A stretch of DNA of 64,000 nucleotides from Sporodiniella umbellata (taxonomy: Eukaryota > Mucoromycota > Mucoromycetes > Mucorales > Rhizopodaceae). The notes beneath the pieces are model-generated. The model did not search any database. It saw nothing but the letters and a program-made list of their open reading frames with translations, and was not told the DNA's origin. Below, piece by piece: positions 1 through 13,290 of the stretch (position 1 is its first letter; every line of letters starts with the position of its first letter). The DNA lies in NCBI GenBank assembly GCA_025677835.1, contig JAIXMR010000011.1, positions 201,501 through 265,500 on the forward strand, read 5' to 3'. Made by a program: the position numbers and the translations under genes.

Positions 1-186
1 CTTGACAGATCGTGTTAATTCAGAAAGCCAGAGGCAGTGATTAGGAAAAAAAAAAAAAAAAGGCATGACCAAAAAAGGTAGCTGTTAAAAAAGAAGGATA
101 CAAACGCTGCGATTACACTGGATGCAACACAAACACTAATGCAGGTTCTGAATAGCTTCTTATCTGATCCTGGAAACAAAAAGTAA
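1..186 (+). CDS. possible 3' end of an unidentified gene
   Basis: A short open segment starting near position 89, after a possible AG acceptor, encodes about 32 residues. It includes the stretch AAITLDATQTLMQVLNSFL and ends at a TAA at 184-186. The composition looks more protein-like than the flanking DNA. No family is recognised. I could not join it to the open segment at 2-40 with a clean splice, so this may be chance. The rest of the gene, if there is one, lies to the left of the window. Confidence 0.18.
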
Positions 187-272
187 AGGATTTTTTTAAT
201 ACCATTTCAGAACTAGCCAGCCATTGTTGTATAGAGTTCTTAAAAGTGCCAGGTGATTATATACTTTTTAAT

Positions 273-311
<39 letters not shown>

Positions 312-1195
312 GAGATATCCCAAGAGAATAGGCCTTTTTCTTACTACTATTTTGTATAATACCAAGTGGGATTGGCGACACCAAGTACCCGTTGCTCACT
401 ATGATGGTTTTTACCTTTAGAATGGATAGCACAATGAAATTGCATTGAGGTCCTGGCCATTTTAATATATCACATGTGTCTATAGGAAAATAACGGGTTA
501 TGCGGCCATCACCCTTGAGTAACCTCCTCCCATGACGAATGGTGACTCTCAAGTCCCACCCAGCTTCACCAAGAGCGACCCCTGGTCTACCCACGATGGT
601 GACTCCAACATAATGAGTGTTGTCTTGTTTAAAATATTTGTTTTAGCGAATGTTTTCATTCGTTATATTTCTGTTGTTTGTAAATCCGTCTCTAGAGTTC
701 TATTTCATCCGAAAGGTCATTTGATGATACGCACTGACTTCCTCTCTGCCTGTTACACAGAAGAGAGATCGTAAACGGATTTTTACAGAGAACAGTTTGG
801 CTATGTTGGTTTCATCAAGCTATCCGTATTGAGGGGTCTTGGGCGGTTTGGACACATGTACGACATAAGATGTAGATTGGTGATGCTCCGCTTAAAGAGG
901 TATGGATAGAAACGTTGCCCTCGCGTTTCTTAACGAAATGCAGATCCACAAGACCATGCAACATAAAATGATAAGAATACAATAATTAACTGCGTTTTAA
1001 GGGTGATTTTCTTTTGTTTTGTTTCTACGTTTAATGACTTGTTCATAGTCCGAAGCTGAATCAGATAACTTTATAATACCCTATATACAGATCTTGGAAG
1101 CGAATCGTCCATCTGATAAAAAAAAAAAAAAAACACAAAAATTGTTTTTAATTATTTTCTCTCTCTCTTTTTTTTTTTTTTTTTACGATTTCATT
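187..1195. other. intergenic stretch, no supported gene
   Basis: It contains a 36-nt T run (275-310). The block around 310-960 has higher GC than the AT-rich deserts and short open frames on both strands, for example minus 268-594. None shows a family motif or a splice structure I could support. It could be a decayed mobile-element or gene fragment. An A tract and then a T tract (about 1165-1184) lie directly before the LRR gene start. Confidence 0.5.
275..310. repeat. 36-nt poly-T tract
   Basis: An uninterrupted T run read directly from the sequence. It is one of many homopolymers over 20 nt in this window, all outside well-supported exons except for the 3' end of the RBR ligase gene. Confidence 0.95.
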
Positions 1196-2842
1196 ATGCC
1201 ACCCAATACGCCCAACTTTCTTTTAGGAGGAAAGTTGTTGACGGGAGTGCTGCCAATGGAGCAACAGCCTCCTCTACAGCTCTTCTTGCCACATCATCAT
1301 CAGCAACTTTTGGATATTGAATCGTGTATTGACGACCCTTCACTAGCACCTCTAGGACATCATGTAACGTCGAAAAAGAGCTTGAAAAAACCCAGTAGAA
1401 AGTACAAGACGGGCCAGGTCCATATCCAAAGATCGGGACTGTCTTCCAACCATGGTGGGGCTGTTGTGCTGAGAAGACGTGGGCTGGATAACGATCAATT
1501 AGCCCAAGAGCTGGACGCCTTCTCACCCTCTTTACTGTCACCTTATCTAAAGATTGGATACTCATTTTCCGATATTCTAGAGCTAGATATCTCTAGAAAT
1601 AGACTCACTCATCTGCCGCCCCAGATTGTGCACCTCAAGCGGTTAAGGGTACTCAATGCCACCTCGAATTTCCTGACCCACATACCCACCGAACTCTACA
1701 GCATGCAACAGCTACAGACGCTCAACTTATCCCAGAACCAGATCCAGAGCCTGCCCGAGGAGATGCCCATGAGACTTCGTAGCCTGGTCACCCTGCGTAT
1801 ATCAGCAAACAGGATTGGTCAATTGCCCGACCATCTGGATGACTGGGTGCATATGAAGCACCTGCAATTAGGATCGGTTTATGGTGGAAACCAGCTGACA
1901 GCGCTTCCTGAAAGTGTGACAAACATGGTACGATTGGAAGAGCTGGATGTATCGAACAATCAGCTTGAACAGTTACCGGACGACTTTGTGATACCCTCAC
2001 TGATCAGCCTCAACGTTTCTCATAACCACCTAGACTCGATTCCCAAATCGATTGCCCAATGTTACCATCTCAAGTCGCTCAACGTCTCCAAGAATCACCT
2101 GACGAGCCTTCCTTCTGACCTGATCCATCTGCGCTCTCTCGAGTTATTTGATGTCAGCGAAAATTTGTTGTGTATTATGCCTGCCGAGATTCTTGAAACC
2201 ATGGCTTCTGGGGCTCTTTTGATCACTGGCAATCCTCTGACTCGACCTGGTCATTGTGATTTGCAAACCTCGAGCCTGGACGCGTACACGTCTATTCTGA
2301 GGAAAATGACCCAGCGTGCCGTTTCGCGGTCGAGTTCCCCTATTGGATCCCCTCTGAGCCAGCGAAAAGAGCCTGTACAGCCTTTCATAGACGATGAAGC
2401 CTCTATCGACCGTACGCTATCGTACCATGCGCAGAAGCTCAATATTCAAGGTGCCCGACCGACCTATACCCAACACACTACGTTTTCCAGCACTTGCGTG
2501 CTACCTGACCCTTCTTCGCGTGAATGTGTCTTGTTGAATTCCCCTGAAGAAATAGTCGAGACTGAGCTGTTTCCTTCTCTTCGTGAGTTGGCTTCCCGCC
2601 TTCTCTTGCAATACCCTATCTCACACGAGACATTACCCGATCATCTAGCGCAGGACCTTCAATCCTTCAAAGCTTGTAGTCATTGCCAGGGCCCCTTTGT
2701 GAACGAATGGGTCACGTCAGTTCAAGTCAAGGGCTTTGGAGGTCATCCGGCCGTAGTAAGAAGAGTGCGTTTCTGTTCAACCCATTGCTGGAGACATTGT
2801 ATGCCGCCTGAAGCAAAATCCGTTGTTTGCGTTCATAAATAA
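1196..2842 (+). CDS. leucine-rich repeat protein with C-terminal cysteine motif, LRRC58-like
   Basis: This is a single-exon gene of 548 residues. About eight to nine leucine-rich repeats (roughly residues 127-335) follow the pattern LxxLxLSxNxLxxLP, for example LQTLNLSQNQIQSLP. The N-terminal region is basic and low in complexity. The C-terminus (about 490-545) has a conserved-looking cysteine cluster, ACSHCQGPF followed by FCSTHCWRHC, which could bind zinc. LRR proteins with such a tail resemble LRRC58-type proteins and uncharacterised fungal LRR proteins. The role is probably protein-protein interaction. The frame is open upstream to an ATG at 1094, but that extension only encodes a poly-K and poly-F stretch from A and T tracts, so I chose the ATG at 1196. 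The LRR call is firm; the subfamily is tentative. Confidence 0.85.
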   Translation: MPPNTPNFLLGGKLLTGVLPMEQQPPLQLFLPHHHQQLLDIESCIDDPSLAPLGHHVTSKKSLKKPSRKYKTGQVHIQRSGLSSNHGGAVVLRRRGLDNDQLAQELDAFSPSLLSPYLKIGYSFSDILELDISRNRLTHLPPQIVHLKRLRVLNATSNFLTHIPTELYSMQQLQTLNLSQNQIQSLPEEMPMRLRSLVTLRISANRIGQLPDHLDDWVHMKHLQLGSVYGGNQLTALPESVTNMVRLEELDVSNNQLEQLPDDFVIPSLISLNVSHNHLDSIPKSIAQCYHLKSLNVSKNHLTSLPSDLIHLRSLELFDVSENLLCIMPAEILETMASGALLITGNPLTRPGHCDLQTSSLDAYTSILRKMTQRAVSRSSSPIGSPLSQRKEPVQPFIDDEASIDRTLSYHAQKLNIQGARPTYTQHTTFSSTCVLPDPSSRECVLLNSPEEIVETELFPSLRELASRLLLQYPISHETLPDHLAQDLQSFKACSHCQGPFVNEWVTSVQVKGFGGHPAVVRRVRFCSTHCWRHCMPPEAKSVVCVHK

Positions 2843-3358
2843 ATACCCACACCCCCTTTTTATATCCTTTCTCCTTTCTCCCCCTCCACTTTTCTTTTGA
2901 TAAGGAACGAGAAGGTGAATAAAGAAAATCGTCATGAATAGAAAAAAAACCCCCCAAAGACTGTTTTAGATCAAAACATAAACCTTGATGTCAAGGCCGT
3001 ACATTGAAAAAAGGGTTATGTTGCCCATGTTTTGGGAGGGTATGTTTGAGCTCAAAAACAAGTCAAGATGGCTTAAAGATAAAAAACCAGTGTTACTGTA
3101 AACATACTTTTAGTCCAATGGAGTTTTGTTACAGGATCGACCCCAATGAAAGGTAAGGCTGGCTCATCAAAGCTGACTTTGTGTCTGCAGCTTTGATAGT
3201 CAGATAGTGACGTTGGAGTTCGAAATCAAGGTACAACGTCAAAGAAAAGCAAGGTAGAAGTTGGTTTTGGATGCAAACAAAGAGGTAGACACTGTTTAGT
3301 TGAAAAGACAAAACAGCTAAAGAAAATACAGTTCATTGCTTTATAGAGGCTATTTTAT

Positions 3359-3392
<34 letters not shown>

Positions 3393-3582
3393 TTCACACT
3401 GTACTACCAAGAAGACATACTAAAAATGTGAGCTCATGTTTCCCCCCCCTCTCCTTTTTTCTTTTTTTTTCTTTTCTTTTTGAAATAAAGGCCGACTACC
3501 TATTTTCTTTTTGGAAAAAAATATAAAGAAAAAAAAAAAAAAAAAAAAACCAAAATAGCAGATTTGAACAACTTTTAGAGTT
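2843..3582. other. intergenic region between LRR gene and kinesin
   Basis: This is the 3' flank of the LRR gene and the promoter side of the kinesin gene. It holds T-then-A tracts (3361-3391), a C-rich and T-rich stretch (3440-3480) and an A run (about 3530-3549) close to the kinesin ATG. No further coding or RNA gene is visible. Confidence 0.5.
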
Positions 3583-5929
<2,347 letters not shown>

Positions 5930-5993
5930 CATTAAGAATAAATTAAATTGAAAAAAAAAGTCCGCCATTCTCTTTTTCTCTCTCTATTTTTTT

Positions 5994-6012
5994 TTGTGTG
6001 TGTGTGTTTGTT

Positions 6013-6044
<32 letters not shown>

Positions 6045-6064
6045 TGTGTGTGTGTGTTTGTGTA
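5994..6064. repeat. TG-rich microsatellite before the CYSTM gene
   Basis: About 70 nt of TG repeats interrupted by TTTG units, ending 15 nt before the ATG of the small CYSTM gene. It therefore lies in the promoter or 5' UTR and should be length-variable. Confidence 0.9.
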
Positions 6065-6078
6065 CGTTGTATAAAGAG

Positions 6079-6488
6079 ATGAGTTCAATAGAGAAAAAGA
6101 GAGAAAATCATTTATCAGCACCTATGCCATCTCATCTGGCTAGTTTCCATTCGAGTCCGTTCTACGAGGAGCATTTACCGCCCTATCAACCGCCTAGCTA
6201 TTACGAGTTACATGAAACTCCCAAAGGTCAGACAGTAAAACGTCCCTAAACGACAGCTATTAACCCTCTTTTGAAGCAGTCATGGATGCCAATCGCTTCT
6301 ATTATCCTACACCACCACCGCAAACTGTCACTGTTCATCAAATACCCACTAAGTCTAAAGACTCCTGCTGTTGGGGATGGTAAACAACCTTTTTATATAT
6401 ATACACACATATACACATCTTATTGAATCTAACAATCCATAGTATAGCAGCGATCTTTCTTTGTTTTGGTGCAAAAGAATGTTGTTAG
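6079..6488 (+). CDS. small cysteine-rich transmembrane module (CYSTM) protein
   Basis: Three exons (6079-6226, 6280-6379, 6443-6488) splice into 97 residues. Introns are 53 and 63 nt. The N-terminal part is rich in Pro, Tyr and Gln (YQPPSYYELHE, YYPTPPPQTVTVHQ). The last exons create DSCCWGCIAAIFLCFGAKECC as one continuous tail, split here as DSCCWGCIAAI and FLCFGAKECC. That is the CYSTM signature: paired cysteines around a short hydrophobic segment at the extreme C-terminus. CYSTM proteins are small tail-membrane proteins linked to stress tolerance in eukaryotes. No single reading frame shows the motif; it appears only after splicing, and the frame closes exactly at TAG. The first donor (GTCAGA) is weak, but it is the only one that keeps the frame. 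Confidence 0.85.
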
Positions 6489-7184
6489 AAAACTTGTTGA
6501 TACAAATAATAAAAGGCGATCCACGTTGTTTGTGTTGCGAGGATTTCCTTTTGCAGAGACCGTCGTTCGGGAAAAGAAAATTTACAATCCACGACGTCGA
6601 CTTTTGTAAAATTCAAATAGCGCACCCTGTTTTTTTTTTTCTTTCTCCTGAAAGCCCATCAGCCAATGAGAAACTGTACAACACGCCACACAAACGATGC
6701 TCAAGCCATGTGAAGCAGAAAAGTTTAACATTAGAAATTCGTATCGGAAAATATCGGGGCGACATGAAAATAAAAATAAAGCGTATCAAAAAAAAAAAAA
6801 AAAATACGGAGAGAGAAAAGGGATAAAAAAGAGAACGCTCTCAAAGAAAAGTGATTGTTGGTATTCAGCAATGGCAGAGTCAAGAATGAAGATAGAGAAA
6901 AGGCTTATTGTTTTGGCCAAAATAGGGTAATCTCCCATTTTTATATAAAAAGATCTAATCACACGTTTTTTTTTCTTGATTTCTTATCTTTCAAGGGACT
7001 GTTTTGATTGGCTAAAGCCAAAAACAATTTTGTATAAAGTGCTGATTAAAGATAAGGGAGTATCAAATTTCTTTCATTGGACAGAAAGATCCGTTCTATA
7101 AATAGGGAATGTCTTTTTCTCTTGATTTCTTTTGTGAATAATAAAAAAATTTTTTTTTTTTTTTTTTTTTTGTTTCTTTTGTTT
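6489..7184. other. intergenic region, kinase promoter side
   Basis: No supported gene; the open frames here are lysine-rich products of A tracts. It contains CCAAT-like elements: CAGCCAATGAG near 6659, and ATTGG (inverted CCAAT) at 7007-7011. Confidence 0.5.
7033..7039 (+). promoter_or_regulatory. candidate TATA box for the kinase gene
   Basis: TATAAAG lies about 150 nt before the kinase ATG and about 20 nt after an inverted CCAAT box. The spacing fits a core promoter; this is inference from motifs only. Confidence 0.35.
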
Positions 7185-8273
7185 ATGAACTGTTCAAGAA
7201 AATTAGGTGCATTTGAGGAGCCACGACTTTCAATTAACACAGACTCACTTGGTATTTCATTCACTAAGCAGGCTAAGCACCCTTTTCCCTCCCCTCCCTC
7301 CACCTCACCCTACTGGCGCAGCCAATGCCAACTCACACGCTCCTCTAATTCTTCACCTACCAAAGTCACATCCAAATCTTGGGAATCGATGCGAAGCCCT
7401 GCAGCTTCCTTCCTTGCAGGCTTTGCCATGCCTACTGTAGACACTCTGGAGCAAGAGCAAGAGGGCGACGAAATCGACGATTATGTACTGGACAAAGTGA
7501 TCGGCTACGGTGGTTTTTCTGTGGTCCGTAAAGGCTTTCGTATCTCTGATGGAAAGAAAGTGGCTATCAAAATCATTCGAAAGCATGGCGGTGATGACGA
7601 TAGTAGACTCGACCGTGAACTGAACATCTGGCGATCTTTGAGCCACGACCATCTGGTGGCATTGGAAAAGGTGTTGGAGACGGATCATGCTGTCTTTGTG
7701 ATCTGTGAATACTGTGATAACGGCAACCTGATTGATCTCTTGAAGAAGCCAATCGCCGAGTCTGAAGCCCGCCGTATCTTTCTGCAGCTTGCAGACGCCC
7801 TGCGCTATCTGCACCAGGACGCCAGAATTTGTCATAAAGACATCAAGCTCGAAAATGTCTTGCTCGATGAGAAAAACAACGTCAAGCTCTGCGACTTTGG
7901 TTTGGCCGTCTGCCAGCAACCTTTGGTACAGCTGCCCATGTCACCTCCCCTGGAGCATTCGTCTGATATCATTGCTGGAGGCTCCTTGCCTTATGCCGCA
8001 CCAGAGCAGGTGAACTCTCCCTTGGCCATCGGCTGTCCTTCCACAGACGTATGGTCTTTGGGTGTCGTTCTCTATGCCCTGGTGGTAGGCAAGCTGCCCT
8101 TTGCCGATGATTACGAACCTCGTCTGCATCAGAAAATACTGACTGGCGAATATTACATGCCACCCTCACTTCCACTGGACCTTCAACAGCTCATCAGCCA
8201 CTGTCTTTGTCTGGACCCACATCAGCGTCATGATATCTCTCAACTCTTGCTTTCTCCTTGGCTCAATGGCTAA
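7185..8273 (+). CDS. serine/threonine protein kinase, CAMK-like
   Basis: Single exon, 362 residues. An N-terminal serine-rich region of about 100 residues precedes a kinase domain with all key elements: glycine loop IGYGGFSVVRKG, VAIKIIRK lysine, ICHKDIKLENVLLD catalytic loop (HKD in place of HRD), CDFGLAV, and AAPEQ in the APE position. The domain fills the rest of the protein and ends at the stop, so there is no C-terminal regulatory region. The general form (LENVLLD, STDVWSLGVVLYALVVGKLPF) resembles CAMK/Snf1-related fungal kinases. The substrate cannot be inferred. The frame is open upstream to 7077, but that stretch only encodes poly-F from a T tract, so the ATG at 7185 was chosen. Confidence 0.88.
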   Translation: MNCSRKLGAFEEPRLSINTDSLGISFTKQAKHPFPSPPSTSPYWRSQCQLTRSSNSSPTKVTSKSWESMRSPAASFLAGFAMPTVDTLEQEQEGDEIDDYVLDKVIGYGGFSVVRKGFRISDGKKVAIKIIRKHGGDDDSRLDRELNIWRSLSHDHLVALEKVLETDHAVFVICEYCDNGNLIDLLKKPIAESEARRIFLQLADALRYLHQDARICHKDIKLENVLLDEKNNVKLCDFGLAVCQQPLVQLPMSPPLEHSSDIIAGGSLPYAAPEQVNSPLAIGCPSTDVWSLGVVLYALVVGKLPFADDYEPRLHQKILTGEYYMPPSLPLDLQQLISHCLCLDPHQRHDISQLLLSPWLNG

Positions 8274-8516
8274 GCTCTCTTTGCAACTCTCTCCCCCCCC
8301 CCCTCTTTGTATATATCTATCTATCTGTATCTATTCTTAAAACCCTCCCTATACCTCTCCTTTTCTGTACAATGTCCTGGGTGTAGAACAACCTTTATAA
8401 AAACACACAACCTTAATAAAAACGTTCATCTATCTACAAACCCCCTGTCTTTTAAACTTTATAGAAACACATTCAATACTTTTTCCAAGCTTTGAATCGT
8501 CATCTCTTTTCTCCAC

Positions 8517-10404
8517 TCATCTACAAAAAAAAAAAAAAAAAAAATACTGAGTATATTTTAGTTTCGCTAGGTTTGTTTTGTTACTCAGTTGCACCATTGT
8601 ACTCTTGGGGCCAATGACTATGTCACGGTTGGGTATATCTTGTCCTAATTGAGGATTGGCTTGTAAATATTGATGTCTGGCTTTCTCAGCTGCTAATGTG
8701 ATAGCCTGGTCCTCAGGGTCGGTCTTGTAAAGATCACATTTATGACATTCGGTACATGAACTGCCTGGTAGCGTACGAAAATGTTCACAAAAGTGCTTGT
8801 AGGATTCTGAAGAGGTGTGAATCATTTGGCGTGAACTAAATCACTTTACCTTTGGCTATTTCTTTCCTGCAAACATAACACATTGTGTACCCACAACGAC
8901 ACACAATCTTGTTACACCCGTCTGACTTTTGAAACGATAGTGAGCATGTCGGGCACTGTTTTTTGTTTATTTTAGTCTGTCTGTGTTTGGATAGAGAGCG
9001 CTTACCGTTCGCTTGACAGCATCGGCCATTGCTTTTTCCACATAGAGTCGAAGTCCATCCGTTTCCTTTTCCCAGCATGTATGCAGGCCTCGGAAAGGCC
9101 TCTGGCACTGCAGACAAGTATCTGTTTTACATTCAGGGTTTTTACATTTGAGCACGCTGCCTCTTCGGTTCTGAATCAAGCGTTCATAGGCTGTGGATAG
9201 ATCACTCAGAACATCCCACTGTAAAAAGAAGAGCCAAGGAAGTGAGATGACAATAGAGAGAAGTGAATAAGAAAAAAAACACAACAGGGCAAATTCAACT
9301 ACCATCAACCATCTCGAAATAGACCTCAACCAAGGCGGGTTGAGAAACTCGGGTCGAGATGCGTCATCCAACTCAAAATAAGCGCAGGCACAACACTGTA
9401 TTCTTTCTTCGTTGGATGCAAAGCTTTCCAGTTGGGATTGCTCGTAGGCCTTGACAAGATCGTTCGAGAGTACGCTCTCTAAACTTCTCATCGGCAGACA
9501 GCCCTCACAAGGATCCGAAGAAATACAGTCAATCCGTGGCTGACCTCGAAGTGACCCTTGGCCAAAAAGACCCTCAGAAAGGTAGTGGCGGACACATTCA
9601 TGACAAAAAGCGTGTTGAGCTTCACTACAAAACAAGATCGATTCAAACGCAAAGTCACTATAACAACAACCACAGGTAATCGATTGGCCCATCTGGTCAT
9701 ATTCTTTCTCATTCAACTCTTCGGCCAGTTGATGATCCCCTTCCATCTGGCTGTCCCAAGCACGTCGTTCGATCACCTCCATTTGCTCGCACAGTCGAAC
9801 GTCACGCCCTGTAGAGTGCTTGGTATGTGAGCTATGCCAGTGTAGAAACAGGTTCCGAAGTGACTTCCAAAAACCACCGGATCCCATCGCTTGTAGTTGA
9901 TCATAACTTTGGATATAATCCCAATTGTTTTCGGCTAAAACAGCTTGAATTGATGATCTCCATATCTTTTTTTTTTTTTATCGTCTTAGTCACTCACATC
10001 CCCCTCCAATTTTTTTTTTTTTTTTTTTTTTTTTTACTTGAGGAAAATCCTGTACAAGTTGACCATGAGCTTGATCTTTGTAACTTTGAGACTGTATCTC
10101 TTGAAAACTTTCCATTTGACCGTAATTGAGTCGTTCAGGCCACTGCTGGAGTTGTAACATGGCATTGGCTACTTGATCCAAATGTGCATAGGAATACTCT
10201 AGTACTTTTTCTCTCAGAAACCCAACATCGCAATCAGGAAAGATATCTAAAGCCAAGATTCGTAAACACACATTCATTCGATTGTCTTTGATTGGATCGT
10301 ATTCTGGTAACTGAGGGTAGTATCCTGACTCGGCAATCTTCTCTGCTACTCTTTCAACTGCATCTTCATGGTAATGCTCAAGGCAGGACTGAAAATATTC
10401 TGGA

Positions 10405-10437
<33 letters not shown>

Positions 10438-10580
10438 TAAGGAGGGTTTTTCTATTTTGATGTACGTTTGTTTTTATTTTTTTGAAATAATAAAAAAAAA
10501 AATGTTGTTTTTGTTCTCGCACCTCCTTTAGGAAATAGCTGTAATAGTTGTTCTACTTGTTTTTCGTTGAAGCTTCCCAT
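8517..10580 (-). CDS. RBR-type E3 ubiquitin ligase, RNF216/TRIAD3-like
   Basis: Six exons on the minus strand (10580-10523, 10405-10038, 9965-9303, 9218-9006, 8955-8850, 8806-8517) give 565 residues in frame. The N-terminal 160 residues carry CUE-like helices (LFPKG, IFPDCDVGFLREKVLEY). RING1 starts at ITCGCCYSDF, followed by FCHECVRHYL and DPCEGCLPMRSL. An IBR follows (CKNPECKTDTCLQC). RING2 has CPTCSLSFQKSDGCNKIVCR and CGYTMCYVCRKEI, with the presumed catalytic Cys in DGCNKI. The tail KHFCEHFRTLPGSSCTEC is typical of RNF216. The enzyme transfers ubiquitin through a Cys thioester. The 84-nt intron 9302-9219 has no stop and is a multiple of three. The model ends in six Phe encoded by a T20 run, so the true C-terminus is uncertain. 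Confidence 0.87.
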
Positions 10581-13290
10581 ATATTAATGAAAGAGAAAAG
10601 TAAAAAACGAAATTCCTTGATTTTTTTTTTTTTTTTTTTTTGAAAAGTGCACGACTATTTTGAAATCAAAGTCGCATTTTTAGATAGTGTGTCGTAAGGC
10701 TCTTTTAGCTCCTATGGAGCGGTCCAAAACGAAAGAGGCCATGGCTTTCTTTAAACTGTATTCAGTAATAGTTGAATGGCGCCTGACAGTGTAAGTAATT
10801 TTGAGATATTCACTAAAGTGTTTATGAAGCCAGAGCACAAAGTAATAAGCTAAAAAAAAAAAAAAAACCTCTTCATCAATTTTGACCTAAGCCAATGTTT
10901 CAATTTTGGAAAGTTCGAATTTACAATGGCTTTTATATTTTTCGTTTGATATGACAAGTCTTTGAAAGACACTGAAAAGGTTTGCCATTGACCCTTTTTT
11001 TTTCTATACATAAAACGCTGTGTGTCTACTCTGTATTACTTTTTCATCTAGTATAAAGTTCTGGTTCCCTTATTAACCATTTTTATTATAGAGTATGGCG
11101 ATAATATCTTTTGCTCTCTTTTCGTACTGTACCTTTGAGAAGCCGCTTTTGCTTCCTAATGAAAAGTTATAAATGCATCAAAGTTTTTCAGTGCTCGATC
11201 AGGATAATGCGCATAGATCGCAAGCCAATAAAAGCAACGCTACTTAATAGGTAGAAAAAGTTGAGTAGGTTGGCATAGTGTTCTATGAACAGAGTCTGGA
11301 TTGAAAGAAACTCTAAAATGATCTAATGTAGGGGATATGTATGCAAGTGTGCTAGGTATATAACGCTCCCTCGCCGTTTGTTGAGCTAATCTGTATCTTT
11401 AGCTACTTTGCCAGTTTTTTCTTGAAACTGATTTCTTATTGTTAATATTAGTCTATCACTTAGAGTTGCTATCGCTGCACAAATTATAAGAAAAAACTAG
11501 CGGCCCATTACAACTGAACCCTTCTAGCTTTTTTTTTTATTAGCGTTTGCCGAATTTTTCTTGGATCTGCCATTGACATCAAATGACATACATCGAAAAA
11601 ATAGCCATAGCAAAGATAAAAGATGCTATCATTGATAGTTTATAAAATAGGTAAATTAAAAAGGAATATATTCTTTTAGTGAATTTGCTCACACACTATA
11701 CAACGTTAAGAAAGCTTCCTCCTAAAAGCGAGCATGATTAAATAAAAATGGCAATAAAATACACATAGACTTATTTTATTGTTTCTTTTTCGGGCCACTA
11801 AATTAATTCCAATCAATCAGTAATGTTGATCTGATAGTAGAAGAAGTCATACAACTAGGTCATGCAAAAGTACAACTATAGTTACTTAAAGATAGTTAAT
11901 ATGGCGATATAGTACCAATCACATTTTGATACTAATCTATTTAAAACATATATATATATATATAGTATTTTTGGTCCTTTTTAAAGAAACATCGTAATAT
12001 TTTTGAAACGGACCAGACTCTTTTTGAAAAAAAATAAAATCACATTTATGTTGTTCATAAAGCATTAAATGGTAATTTGTCATTTTAATTGTCGAAGCTT
12101 GCCAAAAGTATACTGACTGTTTACAGATAATGAAGTTTTAAGCCTAAACAACCAAATAATCCAGAACTATGCAACCCGAATTAATTGTGACCAAGTATTT
12201 GGACTCTCAATCTGTTAACATACACTTTTTAAAGTGCTTATTCCTATTGCAGATAAAACAATGCTTGGCTCATCCTAGCTGTCATATTAACGCACGTGTC
12301 TTGAAAACGCTTACATCTGTTGATTTCTTAGTAAGTAACTGACTTTGTATTGTTTAGGGCATCCGAACAGACAAGTATAACACTACAGCTTTAATAAAAT
12401 TTGTGATTTTCAAATCTGAACCCAATTGTAGGTTTGTACGTTGTATATATTTAATACTGAGGGAAAAGGTTCGGCAATTTGTACATTGAAGCAATTGCAT
12501 TAATTCTTCGGCTTTCAGCAAATACGTTGCTTATATACCACAAAGAATTTGTGTATATTTTTTTTTATAAAGAGTCACTTGAGGTTTCCACTTACAAGTA
12601 ACAACAGTAACAGTAACAGTAAAAAAAAAAAAAAAAAATGACAATAAGCATGAGTCTTTCTATAGCCGCCTTGTGTTTTAATTGATATTAAAATTAAATG
12701 ATACTCTAGCGACTTGGTTGTCTTTTTGTGTTTCGTAACCAAACAAACATATAATATGTTTGCTACTGGGTAGTAGAGAATATCTTGAAACAAAGAACTT
12801 TATACACTAGCGTGCTTTCTTTTTTTTTTTCTGAACAAAAAAAGACACAGCAAAGATTGCATACTTATAAAAAGTTTTAATACCAACACAACCAGAATAA
12901 AATGAGCTCATCAAACTCTGATAGTCATTATCTCTTATTTAATGTAGATGTGTGATAACGGCAAATAAAGATACTGCTTTGGCTGAAGGACACATTTTTT
13001 TTTTGTTTTTTCTAAAACGCTTTTTATGCCACCATTTATACAAGATGAAATGCATAACGCGATTGATAAAAGCAGTTTGACATAGCTCCATTTCTTATAT
13101 CCAAATATATTGATATACCGTTAGTGTGATACATGGGAACTTTAATACCGTTAAAGAGGTTTTGATTGTATTACATAGTGATAAGGATAGCTAGAAATGA
13201 AATAACTAAGACCGACTGCCGTTTACTCAATATAAATAAACTTTTTTTTTAAAAAAAATTATTGGTTTTATTTCTTGTATAGTTTCTTTC
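10581..13290. other. 2.7-kb AT-rich intergenic region
   Basis: I see no supported gene, tRNA or element. The DNA is AT-rich with short T and A tracts, a (TA)n run near 11951-11963 and many stops in all frames. The left 150 nt should include the RBR ligase promoter. The right end holds AT-rich sequence before the reductase ATG. Confidence 0.5.

Noticed and set aside
1094..1195. Upstream in-frame extension of the LRR protein
   Set aside because: It encodes poly-Lys and poly-Phe from A and T tracts and looks like 5' UTR; the ATG at 1196 is better.
5998..6078. N-terminal extension of the CYSTM protein encoded by the TG repeat
   Set aside because: It would be a Cys-Val repeat from a microsatellite; the ATG at 6079 starts a normal CYSTM N-terminus.
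7353..7919. 188-residue minus-strand frame under the kinase
   Set aside because: It lies antisense to the conserved kinase domain and has no family motif, so it is a shadow.
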